Source of the DNA: JL08 sp039969355
GTDB lineage: Bacteria; Pseudomonadota; Alphaproteobacteria; Rhodobacterales; Rhodobacteraceae
Assembly: GCA_039969355.1 (NCBI GenBank)
Contig: JBDVOA010000031.1
Coordinates: 1 to 64,000, forward strand
Reading direction: 5' to 3'
Length of the DNA stretch: 64,000 nucleotides
The first letter of the stretch is position 1, and every line of letters starts with the position of its first letter. Positions 7,468 through 15,161 of this stretch are shown here, one piece after another. Made by a program: the position numbers and the translations under genes. The notes beneath the pieces were generated by a model. The model was not told the DNA's origin. It saw only the letters and a list, made by a program, of their open reading frames with translations, and did no database searches.

Positions 7468-9090
7468 TTAACCGGAGGGCATGCCAGCCAAGCGCAAAGC
7501 TTCAGCCCATCGCTCCATCATGGCGGGGTCCCGCCAACTCTGACCAAAAAATTCAATCTCTTCGCTGACCGTCCGTGCTGGGTTTGCTTGCCTGAACCGT
7601 TGCATCGTCTTTTTCGCAGCCACTGTATCTCCGTTGCAAACCTGAAGCGCCGCCAGAACCCTGAGGGCGCTGTTTGGCATGCTGGGCATCCGCATCATCG
7701 TCTCAAGACCATCATCACACTGCTCTGCACTCCACTGCGCCCAACCGAGCTGATGGAAATACCAGCCGGGCGTAACCGGATCGAGATCGATTGCTTTTTT
7801 CAGAAGCGCGATGGCCTCTTCAGCCTGGCCCAGAAACACCAATGGATCCGTCGCGCCTACCATGACCAGAACGTCGTTTGGATTCAATTCACCCGCGACA
7901 GAGTATCGGACAACGGCTTCTTCCAGTTCCCCTGCGGCGACGTGCACGTCGGCCCGCGCAACGTGGGCTAGGTGATATTCTGGGTCGAGTGTCAGAGCCT
8001 TGGCAGCAAGCGCCTCGGCTTGCGCTAGTTTTTCATCCCTCGGCAAATCTGGATAAACCTCATTTGACCACAGATCTCTCCAGTGGACCCAAGTCAGGCC
8101 AATGTAGCCGTAAGGCGCCGTCGGGTCATTTTTGACGGCATTGTTGAACAATTCACGCGCCGCCAGTGTTTCAGCAATCGTGTCTTTCTGGAAATGCTGC
8201 ATGCCTTTAAAGTAAGTATGAAGCGCGCCGACTGCTTCGCGACCACCCCTTAATGGGGGCTTACGGGTGACTTCGCGTCCAATTTTGTTAGTGACTTCGC
8301 GAACGATCCGGTTCTGGACATCAAACAGTTCGCCAATATCTGCTTCAAATTCTTCGGCCCAGACATGCGTCCCATCGTTTCCGTTTATCAGCTGGACTGT
8401 GACCTTGAGTCGATTGTCTGCCTTCTGTTTGCTGCCTTCGATCACGTAGTCGGCGCGCAGCTTGTTGGCAATTTCCGAAATGCTAAGCCCGCTGTCACGG
8501 AAGCTGAAGCTGGAGTTCCTGGCAATGATCGCGAGTTCGCGATATCGAGACAACTCCGTCAAGAGACCTTCTGCGACACCATCTCCAAGATATCCGCTGT
8601 CTTCACTGGCGCTCAAATCATCAAATGCCAACACTGCAATCCTCGGAGGTCCACCTATCTGAGATATTGGCCACATGAGCCAAACTGCAACGACAACAGC
8701 AGCAGCAATTGCCATGCCCACCGCTGCGACCTTTTTCCAATTGTGTCGCTGTTGCAAGGATGGCTGGTCTGCTTCAAGGCAGTATCCCCTTCCAATATGT
8801 GTTGTCAGTAGGGTCTGTTCACGGTCCCGAATGGCACGCCGGATTTCTGCAATACATTGTGTCAGGCTCTCGTCCGACACAGTCACATCCGGCCAAACGG
8901 ATTCGATTATTTCTGACTTGGTAAGAACTTGGCCGCGTCTTTTGGCAAGACAGGCTAAAACTTCCAAGCTCTTGTTCCGTAATTTGACCCGAATGCCAGA
9001 CGCGTCCAACAGATCGTGAGACTGCAAATCGAAACGAAGATCACCAATTTGATCTGTGGAGTGAATGACTGCCATTTCTTTCTCGGTCAT
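7468..9090 (-). CDS. Winged-helix regulator with membrane span and TPR region (CadC/adenylate-cyclase-associated type)
   Basis: 540 residues in three parts. Residues ~15-110 form an OmpR/CadC-type winged helix (LRNKSLEVLACLAKRRGQVL, then HIGRGYCLE). Residues ~122-142 form one transmembrane segment, VAAVGMAIAAAVVVAVWLMW. The rest is an FlgO-like/TolB-like domain (IAVLAFDDLS, YLGDGVAEGLLTELSR, DYVIEGSKQ, HVWAEEFEAD) followed by TPR repeats (~280-530). This architecture is common in alphaproteobacteria and is taken to be a membrane-tethered, one-component regulator, with its sensor part outside the cytoplasm. AGGTGG precedes the ATG. It lies downstream of nothing obvious; its target is unknown, the adjacent HExxH gene being one candidate. 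Confidence 0.8.
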   Translation of the reverse strand: MTEKEMAVIHSTDQIGDLRFDLQSHDLLDASGIRVKLRNKSLEVLACLAKRRGQVLTKSEIIESVWPDVTVSDESLTQCIAEIRRAIRDREQTLLTTHIGRGYCLEADQPSLQQRHNWKKVAAVGMAIAAAVVVAVWLMWPISQIGGPPRIAVLAFDDLSASEDSGYLGDGVAEGLLTELSRYRELAIIARNSSFSFRDSGLSISEIANKLRADYVIEGSKQKADNRLKVTVQLINGNDGTHVWAEEFEADIGELFDVQNRIVREVTNKIGREVTRKPPLRGGREAVGALHTYFKGMQHFQKDTIAETLAARELFNNAVKNDPTAPYGYIGLTWVHWRDLWSNEVYPDLPRDEKLAQAEALAAKALTLDPEYHLAHVARADVHVAAGELEEAVVRYSVAGELNPNDVLVMVGATDPLVFLGQAEEAIALLKKAIDLDPVTPGWYFHQLGWAQWSAEQCDDGLETMMRMPSMPNSALRVLAALQVCNGDTVAAKKTMQRFRQANPARTVSEEIEFFGQSWRDPAMMERWAEALRLAGMPSG

Positions 9091-9317
9091 GGGGCACCAC
9101 CTGGAGGCACCTTAGTTTCTAGTATTCAGATCATACTGCATTCTGCATATCACAGCACCTGCTTCACAAAAAAACCTTGAAATGGTGTTCAGCGTTGACG
9201 CAGTACGTGCGCGATGAACCACGTGCTTAGGGTTCGGTGTAACATTTCTTGGCATTCAACGCGGTTGGCTAGTAGTAGCCCCAAAGCAAACGTCCGAGGA
9301 TTGTCTAAACCCGACGT

Positions 9318-9494
9318 TTAACGGGTTTGCAATGACCGGTTGCGCAACCAAACTTCTTTCTTTCCAATGATCTGAGTTGCCGCAAAGGCACTTGTGTAAT
9401 GAGCAAACTTGATATTGTTCTTTTTAACAGCTTCGAGCCTGTCCATTGCATATGGCATAAACAACCTTGCCAACTTGGCTTGCACCTCATCCAT
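9318..9494 (-). pseudogene. Truncated DUF2971-type N-terminal fragment
   Basis: A 58-codon frame with a good start: AGGAG lies 9 bases before the ATG at 9494. Residues ~25-53 (KFAHYTSAFAATQIIGKKEV, then WLRN) resemble the beginning of DUF2971 proteins, where HYTS and a tryptophan-containing strand precede a conserved N-D-x-x-E. Here the frame breaks off straight after WLRN into unrelated residues, and the stop lies inside an inverted repeat (AAACCCG at 9307-9313 with CGGGTTT at 9322-9328). It is most likely the 5' end of a gene cut by a deletion or excision. It sits 3' of tRNA-Ser, a usual place for element remnants. Confidence 0.45.
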
Positions 9495-9596
9495 AAAAGG
9501 CATCTCCTAAAAAATGCAGTTATTACTAGAAGGCTAACGCATTTGGTTGCAAGTCCAACAGAGTGATGATGTTGCGGGTTGGACAGATCGACCCTA

Positions 9597-9631
9597 GTAT
9601 GGGCCTGAGTATGGGCCTGAGTATGGGCTGA
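9597..9631. repeat. Three tandem copies of a 12-bp unit
   Basis: GTATGGGCCTGA occurs twice in a row at 9597-9620, followed by a third copy lacking one C (9621-9631). It lies about 40 bases from the CCA end of tRNA-Ser, between the tRNA and the truncated DUF2971 fragment. It may be junction debris or a slippage repeat. Confidence 0.7.
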
Positions 9632-9671
9632 GATACCAAATCTCTCAAAATAAGCTATAAATGCGAGTTTC

Positions 9672-9761
9672 TGGCGGAGAGACAGGGATTCGAACCCTGG
9701 GAACCCTTGCAGGCTCAACGGTTTTCGAAACCGTCCCGTTCGACCACTCCGGCACCTCTCC
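9672..9761 (-). tRNA. tRNA-Ser (anticodon CGA)
   Basis: Reading the minus strand, the gene starts GGAGAGGTGCCGGAGTGG and folds as a class II tRNA. The acceptor stem pairs GGAGAGG with TCTCTCC (last pair G-U). The anticodon stem ACGGT/ACCGT holds loop TTCGAAA, giving anticodon CGA, which reads UCG serine codons. A long variable arm follows, then the T arm CAGGG-TTCGAAT-CCCTG. Discriminator G and an encoded CCA are at 9675-9672. All standard tRNA-Ser features are present, so the call is firm. Confidence 0.96.
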
Positions 9762-9911
9762 GCGGGGGTCTTGGATGGGGCGTTTAGCCCGGCAGCACTG
9801 GGCTGGCAAGGGGCCAAATCCCGAACCGAGTCATTCACAGTGATTTTCATTGTCTGGGCTGGTAAATGGCTTAGGTTCATATCAAAGAATGGCAGAGAAC
9901 AGGATTTACCT

Positions 9912-10754
9912 ATGAGCGCGCGTGTTGCTTCGAATATTCAGTCGGCACTGTTGGCCGCCGGGATCGTGGTTTTGATGACGATTTCCGCCGCTGCGGCGGG
10001 GCGCGACAAGGTTGAGGCGTTCCTGAACGTAACAGGGTTTGATGTTGCGCTGGACAGCATTCGGCTGACGGCCGGGTCAGCCCCAGACATGTTGGGTATT
10101 GATGCGGATGAATTTGGCGCCGACTGGACCCGGCTGGTCGATGACGTTTTTGATACTGAACTCTTGCACACCATGGGCCTTGAAATCCTTGAACAGACAT
10201 TGACCGACGAATTGCTGGCGCATGGCGCCGCGTTTTACGCATCCGACCTTGGACAGCGCTTGGTGGAGGCGGAAAACACTTCTCACATGATTGAGGATGA
10301 TGTGGCCAAGACAAAGCAGGGCGAAGCAATCGTTTCGGAACTAGTCAAATCCGGTTCCGAGCGGTTAGAAAGCCTGAAGCGTATGAATACTGCCATAGAC
10401 GCCTCGGGTAACGGCGCGCGGGCACTGCAGGAGGTTCAGTTCCGCTTTCTGATGGCCGCTGCCGCCGCAGGAATTGTCGAATTGCGGATGGACGGTGATG
10501 AATTGCGCGCCATGATGCAAGAGCAGGAGGGCGCGTTACGCCTGGCATTGCAGACATCTGCCTTGTCAGGTTCTGCCTTCACTTATCGTGATTTCTCCGA
10601 TCAGGAGGTCGATGCTTATGCAACTGCTTTGGAAGATCCGGATATGCAATTGGTTTATGAACTCATGAATGCAGTGCAATATGAAATCATGGCCAACAGG
10701 TTCGAAGTGTTGGCCGGACGCATGCTCGAACTACACCCCGGTCAGGAACTTTAG
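9912..10754 (+). CDS. Exported DUF2059-type protein, copy A
   Basis: 280 residues with a signal peptide (residues ~1-29, ends ISAAAA). The body is helical, with two DUF2059-like segments: a first with TDELLAHGAAFYASDLGQRL and a second with FSDQEVDAYATALEDPDMQL. The pattern of a helix ending in x-FY-x-S-x-x-G is the DUF2059 hallmark. Function is not known. The frame is open to 9771, but that extension overlaps the tRNA promoter side and lacks export features, so I chose the ATG at 9912. It is followed three bases later by a second member of the family, so the two probably form one transcript and may act together in the periplasm. Confidence 0.7.
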   Translation: MSARVASNIQSALLAAGIVVLMTISAAAAGRDKVEAFLNVTGFDVALDSIRLTAGSAPDMLGIDADEFGADWTRLVDDVFDTELLHTMGLEILEQTLTDELLAHGAAFYASDLGQRLVEAENTSHMIEDDVAKTKQGEAIVSELVKSGSERLESLKRMNTAIDASGNGARALQEVQFRFLMAAAAAGIVELRMDGDELRAMMQEQEGALRLALQTSALSGSAFTYRDFSDQEVDAYATALEDPDMQLVYELMNAVQYEIMANRFEVLAGRMLELHPGQEL

Positions 10755-10757
10755 GAC

Positions 10758-11597
10758 ATGAATTGCTGCCGTGCATTTATGCTTTTGCTCGCGGTTTGCT
10801 TATCATCCACCGCTATTATGCCGCACACGCTGAATGCCCAGACAGGGGCCCGCATGACGGTCCTGCTGGACACTCTGGCAATCCCTGATCTGGTACAAAT
10901 CATGCGCGTTGAAGGGCAAAACTATGCTGATGAGCTGAACAGCGACATGCTGAACGGACAGGGCGGCGGGTTCTGGACCACGCAAGTCGACCAAATTTAT
11001 GACATCGACCGCATGCGGGAAACCGTGCGCGCCGGTCTGGAACAATCGCTGACCGACGCTGATATCGATGGCACAATCGCATTTTTTCAGACTACCGCTG
11101 GCGCCCGCATTGTCTCTTTGGAAAATGCTGCACGGGCCGCGATGTCGGACGATACTGTCGAGGATGTCGCCAGACAGAACTACCGCGAAGCGCTGCAAAC
11201 CGACAGCACTCGACTCGACGTAATCGCCGAGTTCATCGACGTCAACGATCTGATAGAGCGCAATGTTTCGGGCGCGCTTACTTCAAATTATCAATTCTAT
11301 CGTGGTCTAGTCGATGGTGATGCCTTTGAGATGAGCGAAGAAGAAGTCACGGCAGAAGTCTGGAGTCAGGAAGCGGAAATTCGCGAGGACACAACAGAAT
11401 GGCTGTTCGGGTTTCTGATCATGGCCTATCAACCGTTGAGCGATGAGGATTTGAATGCCTATCTGACGTTTTCGCGCACTGAAACAGGTAAGGCGTTGAA
11501 CGCCGGGCTTTTTGTTGGCTTTGATAGGTTGTATGTGGATATTTCATATGGATTGGGGCGCGCAGTTGCCCTGGAAATGTCCGGCAACGACATTTAG
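10758..11597 (+). CDS. Exported DUF2059-type protein, copy B
   Basis: 279 residues with a signal peptide (about 1-27, ends HTLNAQ). Like copy A it has two DUF2059-like helical units: DADIDGTIAFFQTTAGARIV and LSDEDLNAYLTFSRTETGKA. The sequence has diverged well beyond a recent duplication, but length, layout and position say the pair is paralogous. It starts three bases after the stop of copy A. No catalytic residues can be pointed to. Function unknown. Confidence 0.7.
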   Translation: MNCCRAFMLLLAVCLSSTAIMPHTLNAQTGARMTVLLDTLAIPDLVQIMRVEGQNYADELNSDMLNGQGGGFWTTQVDQIYDIDRMRETVRAGLEQSLTDADIDGTIAFFQTTAGARIVSLENAARAAMSDDTVEDVARQNYREALQTDSTRLDVIAEFIDVNDLIERNVSGALTSNYQFYRGLVDGDAFEMSEEEVTAEVWSQEAEIREDTTEWLFGFLIMAYQPLSDEDLNAYLTFSRTETGKALNAGLFVGFDRLYVDISYGLGRAVALEMSGNDI

Positions 11598-11630
11598 CCA
11601 GTGACATTGGAATTCTCGGGTTTTCTCCAC

Positions 11631-11659
11631 TTGACTTGGCGCAGCATTGCCACGATAAG
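11631..11659 (+). promoter_or_regulatory. Probable sigma-70 promoter of rplU-rpmA
   Basis: TTGACT at 11631-11636 and GATAAG at 11654-11659 are spaced 17 bases apart. A transcript from here would have a leader of roughly 125 bases before the rplU start. Confidence 0.5.
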
Positions 11660-11792
11660 CGCCATCTTGGCAGGGGTTCCCTGATCCGGATTATATCAAT
11701 GACGCCCAAACGGGCGCGCTGTTCGAGGTGGCCAGATGGCCAAAACGCCCAGTCGGGGACCACAGAACGCGGTAAAAGAGAAGGAAAGACGC

Positions 11793-12470
11793 ATGTTCGC
11801 GGTCCTCAAGACCGGTGGCAAGCAGTACAAAGTTCAATCGGGCGATATGCTTCGTGTTGAGAAACTGGCTGCAGACGCTGGCGAAACTATTCAATTCAAC
11901 GAAATCTTGATGCTGGGGGGCGACAAGCCCGTCGTCGGTGCACCGCTTGTGGCAGATGCCGGTGTTCAGGCAGAGGTTGTCGAACAGGTCAAAGGCGAAA
12001 AGCTGATCCATTTCGTGAAACGTCGCCGTAAGCACGGTTCGCAACGCACAAAAGGTCACCGCCAAAAGCTGACGTTGATCCGGGTGACCGACATTCTGGC
12101 AAAGGGTGCTGACAAGTCCGGTGTAAAAGCTGCGCTGGGTTCAGGTTCCGTTTCAGTCGCGGCAGTTGCTGCCGCCGAGCCAAAGAAACCGGCCAAAAAA
12201 GCACCTGCGAAGGCTGCTGAGAAAGCCGCGGCGCCCAAAAAGGCCGCTAAGGCAGAAAAAACAACAGCGACTGCTGATGATCTCAAAAAACTGTCTGGTG
12301 TGGGTCCAGCGCTTGAGAAGAAGCTGCTCGCCGCAGGCGTAACCACATTTGCACAAATAGCTGCGTGGACAGAAGACGACGTCGCTGCTATGGACGAGCA
12401 ACTGTCGTTCAAGGGCCGGATCGAGCGTGAAGGTTGGATCGCTCAGGCCACTGAACTGGCTAAAGGCTAA
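11793..12470 (+). CDS. rplU: 50S ribosomal protein L21 with C-terminal helix-hairpin-helix extension
   Basis: 225 residues, about twice the usual ~103. Residues 1-100 are L21 (MFAVLKTGGKQYKV at the start; HFVKRRRKHGSQRTKGHRQK at the rRNA-binding end). Then comes an Ala/Lys/Pro linker (~120-155, rich in KKPAKKAPAKAA) and a helix-hairpin-helix-like domain (LKKLSGVGPALEKKLLAAGV, then FAQIAAWTEDDVAAMDEQL). This tail occurs in rhodobacterial L21 proteins; its role is unknown, though HhH domains often bind nucleic acid. A longer frame starts at 11736, but the conserved MFAVLKTGG start at 11793 with AAGGAAAG before it is clear. rpmA follows 11 bases later. Confidence 0.95.
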   Translation: MFAVLKTGGKQYKVQSGDMLRVEKLAADAGETIQFNEILMLGGDKPVVGAPLVADAGVQAEVVEQVKGEKLIHFVKRRRKHGSQRTKGHRQKLTLIRVTDILAKGADKSGVKAALGSGSVSVAAVAAAEPKKPAKKAPAKAAEKAAAPKKAAKAEKTTATADDLKKLSGVGPALEKKLLAAGVTTFAQIAAWTEDDVAAMDEQLSFKGRIEREGWIAQATELAKG

Positions 12471-12481
12471 GGAGAGACCAA

Positions 12482-12751
12482 ATGGCACATAAAAAAGCAG
12501 GCGGTTCATCCCGTAACGGTCGCGACTCAGCAGGTCGCCGCCTTGGTGTGAAACTCTATGGTGGCCAGGCGGCTATTCCGGGTAACATCATTGTACGTCA
12601 GCGTGGCACCAAGTTCTGGCCGGGCGAGGGCGTTGGCATGGGCAAGGATCACACAATCTTTGCCGTGGTAGATGGCGCTGTCACCTTCCACAAGGGCCTC
12701 AAAAACCGCACCTTTATTTCGGTCCTGCCGGTGGCGGAGGCCGCTGAATAA
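12482..12751 (+). CDS. rpmA: 50S ribosomal protein L27
   Basis: 89 residues, full length, beginning MAHKKAGGSSRNGRDSAGRR, the classic L27 N-terminus that reaches towards the peptidyl-transferase centre. No Firmicutes-type cleaved extension. AAGGAGA precedes the ATG. Second gene of the rplU-rpmA operon; a strong terminator follows at 12779. Confidence 0.97.
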   Translation: MAHKKAGGSSRNGRDSAGRRLGVKLYGGQAAIPGNIIVRQRGTKFWPGEGVGMGKDHTIFAVVDGAVTFHKGLKNRTFISVLPVAEAAE

Positions 12752-12778
12752 GCCGCACCGGAATGAAATGACATTTCA

Positions 12779-12809
12779 GGGGATCGGCGAAACCGCCGGT
12801 CCCCTTTTT
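12779..12809 (+). terminator. Rho-independent terminator after rpmA
   Basis: An 11-bp stem (GGGGATCGGCG with CGCCGGTCCCC, one G-U pair), loop AAAC, then five T. It closes the rplU-rpmA operon. Confidence 0.85.
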
Positions 12810-12840
12810 AATTTTGACCAACCACATTGGAAAACCAAAT

Positions 12841-13449
12841 ATGGGCGTAGCCGTCGCCAGCCTTGTTGTATTTGCCGCCTCGCAGGTGGGCACGCCGGGA
12901 CCGGCCAATATGGCGCTGATGGCAACCGGTGCGCGCTTTGGTTTTCGCGCGGCGCTCCCTTTTGTGGCGGGCGTGGCCCTTGGCAAGCAGATGATCATCT
13001 GGCCAATTGGTTTTGGACTGATGCAGTTAGCGGATCAGGTACCTTGGGTGTTTGAGATCCTCAAATGGGTTTCGGCCGCCTACATCCTGTGGTTGGCATG
13101 GAAAGTTGCCAACCTGCGCCTTGGAGATCCTTCGCATTCAGGTTACGCACCGGGGTTTGTTGCAGGGCTGATCGTACATCCGCTGAACCCCAAGGCATGG
13201 GGTATGACAATTGCGGCATTCACCGGATTTGTTGCCATAGATACGCCGCCTTTGGTCGCTACTGCAATCGTCGCCGCAGTATTACTGGGCTGTCAATGCG
13301 TCCTGCACCCGCTGTGGACTTACGCTGGTGACAAAATCGCGACAACCGTTGCAGGAACTGCAGCGGAAACTTACTTGATGTGGACATTGGCAGGCCTCAC
13401 CGCTGCAAGTGTCTTGTTTGTGTTGTTCGGAGGAGGAATAGACACATGA
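12841..13449 (+). CDS. LysE-family exporter
   Basis: 202 residues with about six hydrophobic segments, consistent with the LysE/RhtB translocator family, which exports amino acids and related small molecules. QVGTPGPANMALMATGARFG near residue 15 is the family's N-terminal motif (usually PGP), and NPKAWGM near 115 matches the conserved NPK-W. The ATG at 12841 was preferred over an upstream TTG at 12814. Its last four bases overlap the start of the acetyltransferase (ATGA), so the two are coupled. Substrate unknown. Confidence 0.8.
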   Translation: MGVAVASLVVFAASQVGTPGPANMALMATGARFGFRAALPFVAGVALGKQMIIWPIGFGLMQLADQVPWVFEILKWVSAAYILWLAWKVANLRLGDPSHSGYAPGFVAGLIVHPLNPKAWGMTIAAFTGFVAIDTPPLVATAIVAAVLLGCQCVLHPLWTYAGDKIATTVAGTAAETYLMWTLAGLTAASVLFVLFGGGIDT

Positions 13450-13982
13450 AACTTGATCCCATCCTGATCCAGCCAATGGTTGAGACAGATCGGTTTGATT
13501 TGCGCACGTTGCGCAAGTCGGATCTTGGTTTGATCGAACTCTATGGCAGCGATGCCCGCGTCGCGCGTATGACAACATCGATTCCGCATCCGCTCCCGCC
13601 AGGTGCGTCTGAAGCCTTTGTGCAGAGGGCCATGTCCGAAGAACGAGAAGAAGATGTCTGGGCCATAGATGGAACGAAATCGGGTGGGCCCGATCTGATG
13701 GGGCTGATCTCCTTGCAGCGCCTTGACCGCGAACAATCCGAAGTAAGCTACTGGATTGCGCCAGCATTTTGGAATACCGGTCTTGCTTCCCATGCCCTAC
13801 AAGCCTTGGTGCAGGCCAATCCGTTGAATAACCAAGCAATGTTTGCGGCGGTTTTTCAGGACAACCCGGCCTCAGCGCGGGTGCTGACCCACTGCGGATT
13901 TGAATATCTTGGCGACGCTGAAACCTTTAGCGTGGCGCGCGATGCAGCTGTGCCGACATGGACGTATAGCCTGAAACTGTAG
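13446..13982 (+). CDS. GNAT-family N-acetyltransferase (RimJ/RimL-like)
   Basis: 178 residues of the GNAT fold. ETDRFDLRTLRKSD starts the first strand, as in RimJ/L-type enzymes. SEVSYWIAPAFWNTGLASHA occupies the acetyl-CoA-binding loop, with NTGLAS in place of the usual Q/R-x-x-G-x-G/A. NPASARVLTHCGFEYLGD is the conserved end of this subgroup. It would transfer acetyl from acetyl-CoA to an amine, perhaps a protein N-terminus or an amino acid. The ATGA overlap with the LysE-type exporter suggests a shared substrate such as an amino acid; that is inference. Confidence 0.8.
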   Translation: MKLDPILIQPMVETDRFDLRTLRKSDLGLIELYGSDARVARMTTSIPHPLPPGASEAFVQRAMSEEREEDVWAIDGTKSGGPDLMGLISLQRLDREQSEVSYWIAPAFWNTGLASHALQALVQANPLNNQAMFAAVFQDNPASARVLTHCGFEYLGDAETFSVARDAAVPTWTYSLKL

Positions 13983-14123
13983 GATACGTCCGGTATTCAA
14001 TCCTCTCTTGTCTTTCGGGGCAGGGATGTGGCACTTCGGGGCGTTGCTAGCCATGGGCGACAAGATGCAGAGGGGCGCCGGCAGGTCTGGACCCGCCAAG
14101 CTCTATGAATAAGGGGATTCGCC

Positions 14124-15161
14124 GTGAAATTTCTCGACCTTACAAAGGTCTACATACGCTCAGGCGGCGGCGGTGGGGGCTGTGTCAGTTTCCGCCGTGA
14201 GAAATATATTGAATATGGCGGACCCGATGGTGGTGATGGCGGCAATGGCGGCTCGGTCTGGGCCGAGGCCGTGGAAGGTCTAAATACACTGATCGATTTC
14301 CGGTATCAGCAGCATTTTTTTGCAAAATCAGGTCAGCCGGGTATGGGGCGCCAACGCACGGGGAAAACCGGCGATGACATTGTACTGCGTGTCCCAGTCG
14401 GGACCGAAATACTGGATGAAGATCAGGAAACAGTAATTGCTGACATGACCGAATTGGGCCAGCGGGTCCTATTGGCGCGAGGCGGGAACGGCGGTTTTGG
14501 TAACTTGCATTTCAAATCGGCAACCAATCAGGCGCCGCGCCGTGCAAATCCGGGCCAAGAGGGAGTAGAACGCACTCTGTGGCTACGACTCAAGCTAATT
14601 GCCGATGCCGGGTTGTTGGGCATGCCGAACGCCGGTAAATCCACATTCCTTGCAGCCACATCAAACGCACGCCCCAAGATAGCGGATTACCCGTTCACCA
14701 CGCTGCACCCCAATCTGGGCGTAGTCGGCGTTGATAATGTTGAGTTTGTGATCGCCGATATTCCGGGACTGATTGCCGGCGCACACGAAGGCCGTGGCAT
14801 TGGCGACCGTTTTTTGGGCCATGTCGAACGCTGTTCGGTGCTGTTGCACCTTGTGGATGGTACCTCGGAAAACGTGGTTGAAGATTACGAAACTATCGTT
14901 GCGGAATTGGAGGCTTATGGCGGCCATCTGGCAGACAAACCCCGCGTAACTGTTTTGAATAAGATCGACGCTCTGGATGAAGAAGAACGCGTAACAGCAT
15001 TGGAATCTCTTAGGAAAGCCAGTGGCGGACCAGTGCGTTTGATGTCTGGTGTTAGCCGTGAAGGGGTCACCGAGGTACTGCGTGCCGTGCGTTCTCAGAT
15101 TGAAGAGGGTCGGTTGCGACAACGCCTACCTGCGGACGAGGCTGTGACGTGGCACCCCTGA
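14124..15161 (+). CDS. obgE: GTPase Obg/CgtA
   Basis: 345 residues, full length. The Obg glycine-rich domain fills ~1-158 (GGGGGGCVSFRREKYIEYGG, GMGRQRTGKTG). The GTPase domain follows, with G1 GMPNAGKST at 166-174, G3 DIPG and G4 NKID. Obg binds the 50S subunit and links ribosome assembly to growth and stress signals. It starts with GTG after an AGGGG. It overlaps proB by 13 bases. The obgE-proB-proA order, with rplU-rpmA nearby, is a widespread arrangement. Confidence 0.96.
   Translation: MKFLDLTKVYIRSGGGGGGCVSFRREKYIEYGGPDGGDGGNGGSVWAEAVEGLNTLIDFRYQQHFFAKSGQPGMGRQRTGKTGDDIVLRVPVGTEILDEDQETVIADMTELGQRVLLARGGNGGFGNLHFKSATNQAPRRANPGQEGVERTLWLRLKLIADAGLLGMPNAGKSTFLAATSNARPKIADYPFTTLHPNLGVVGVDNVEFVIADIPGLIAGAHEGRGIGDRFLGHVERCSVLLHLVDGTSENVVEDYETIVAELEAYGGHLADKPRVTVLNKIDALDEEERVTALESLRKASGGPVRLMSGVSREGVTEVLRAVRSQIEEGRLRQRLPADEAVTWHP

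Noticed and set aside
9305..9880. 191-codon minus frame running across the tRNA-Ser gene
   Set aside because: It overlaps a certain tRNA and reads its sequence as protein; a chance frame, although it spans the repeat as HTQA units.
9907..10329. Antisense frames under DUF2059 copy A
   Set aside because: Arg/Pro-rich shadow of the real gene.
12056..12412. Antisense Ala/Ser-rich frame under rplU
   Set aside because: Shadow of the Ala/Lys linker; no start signal.
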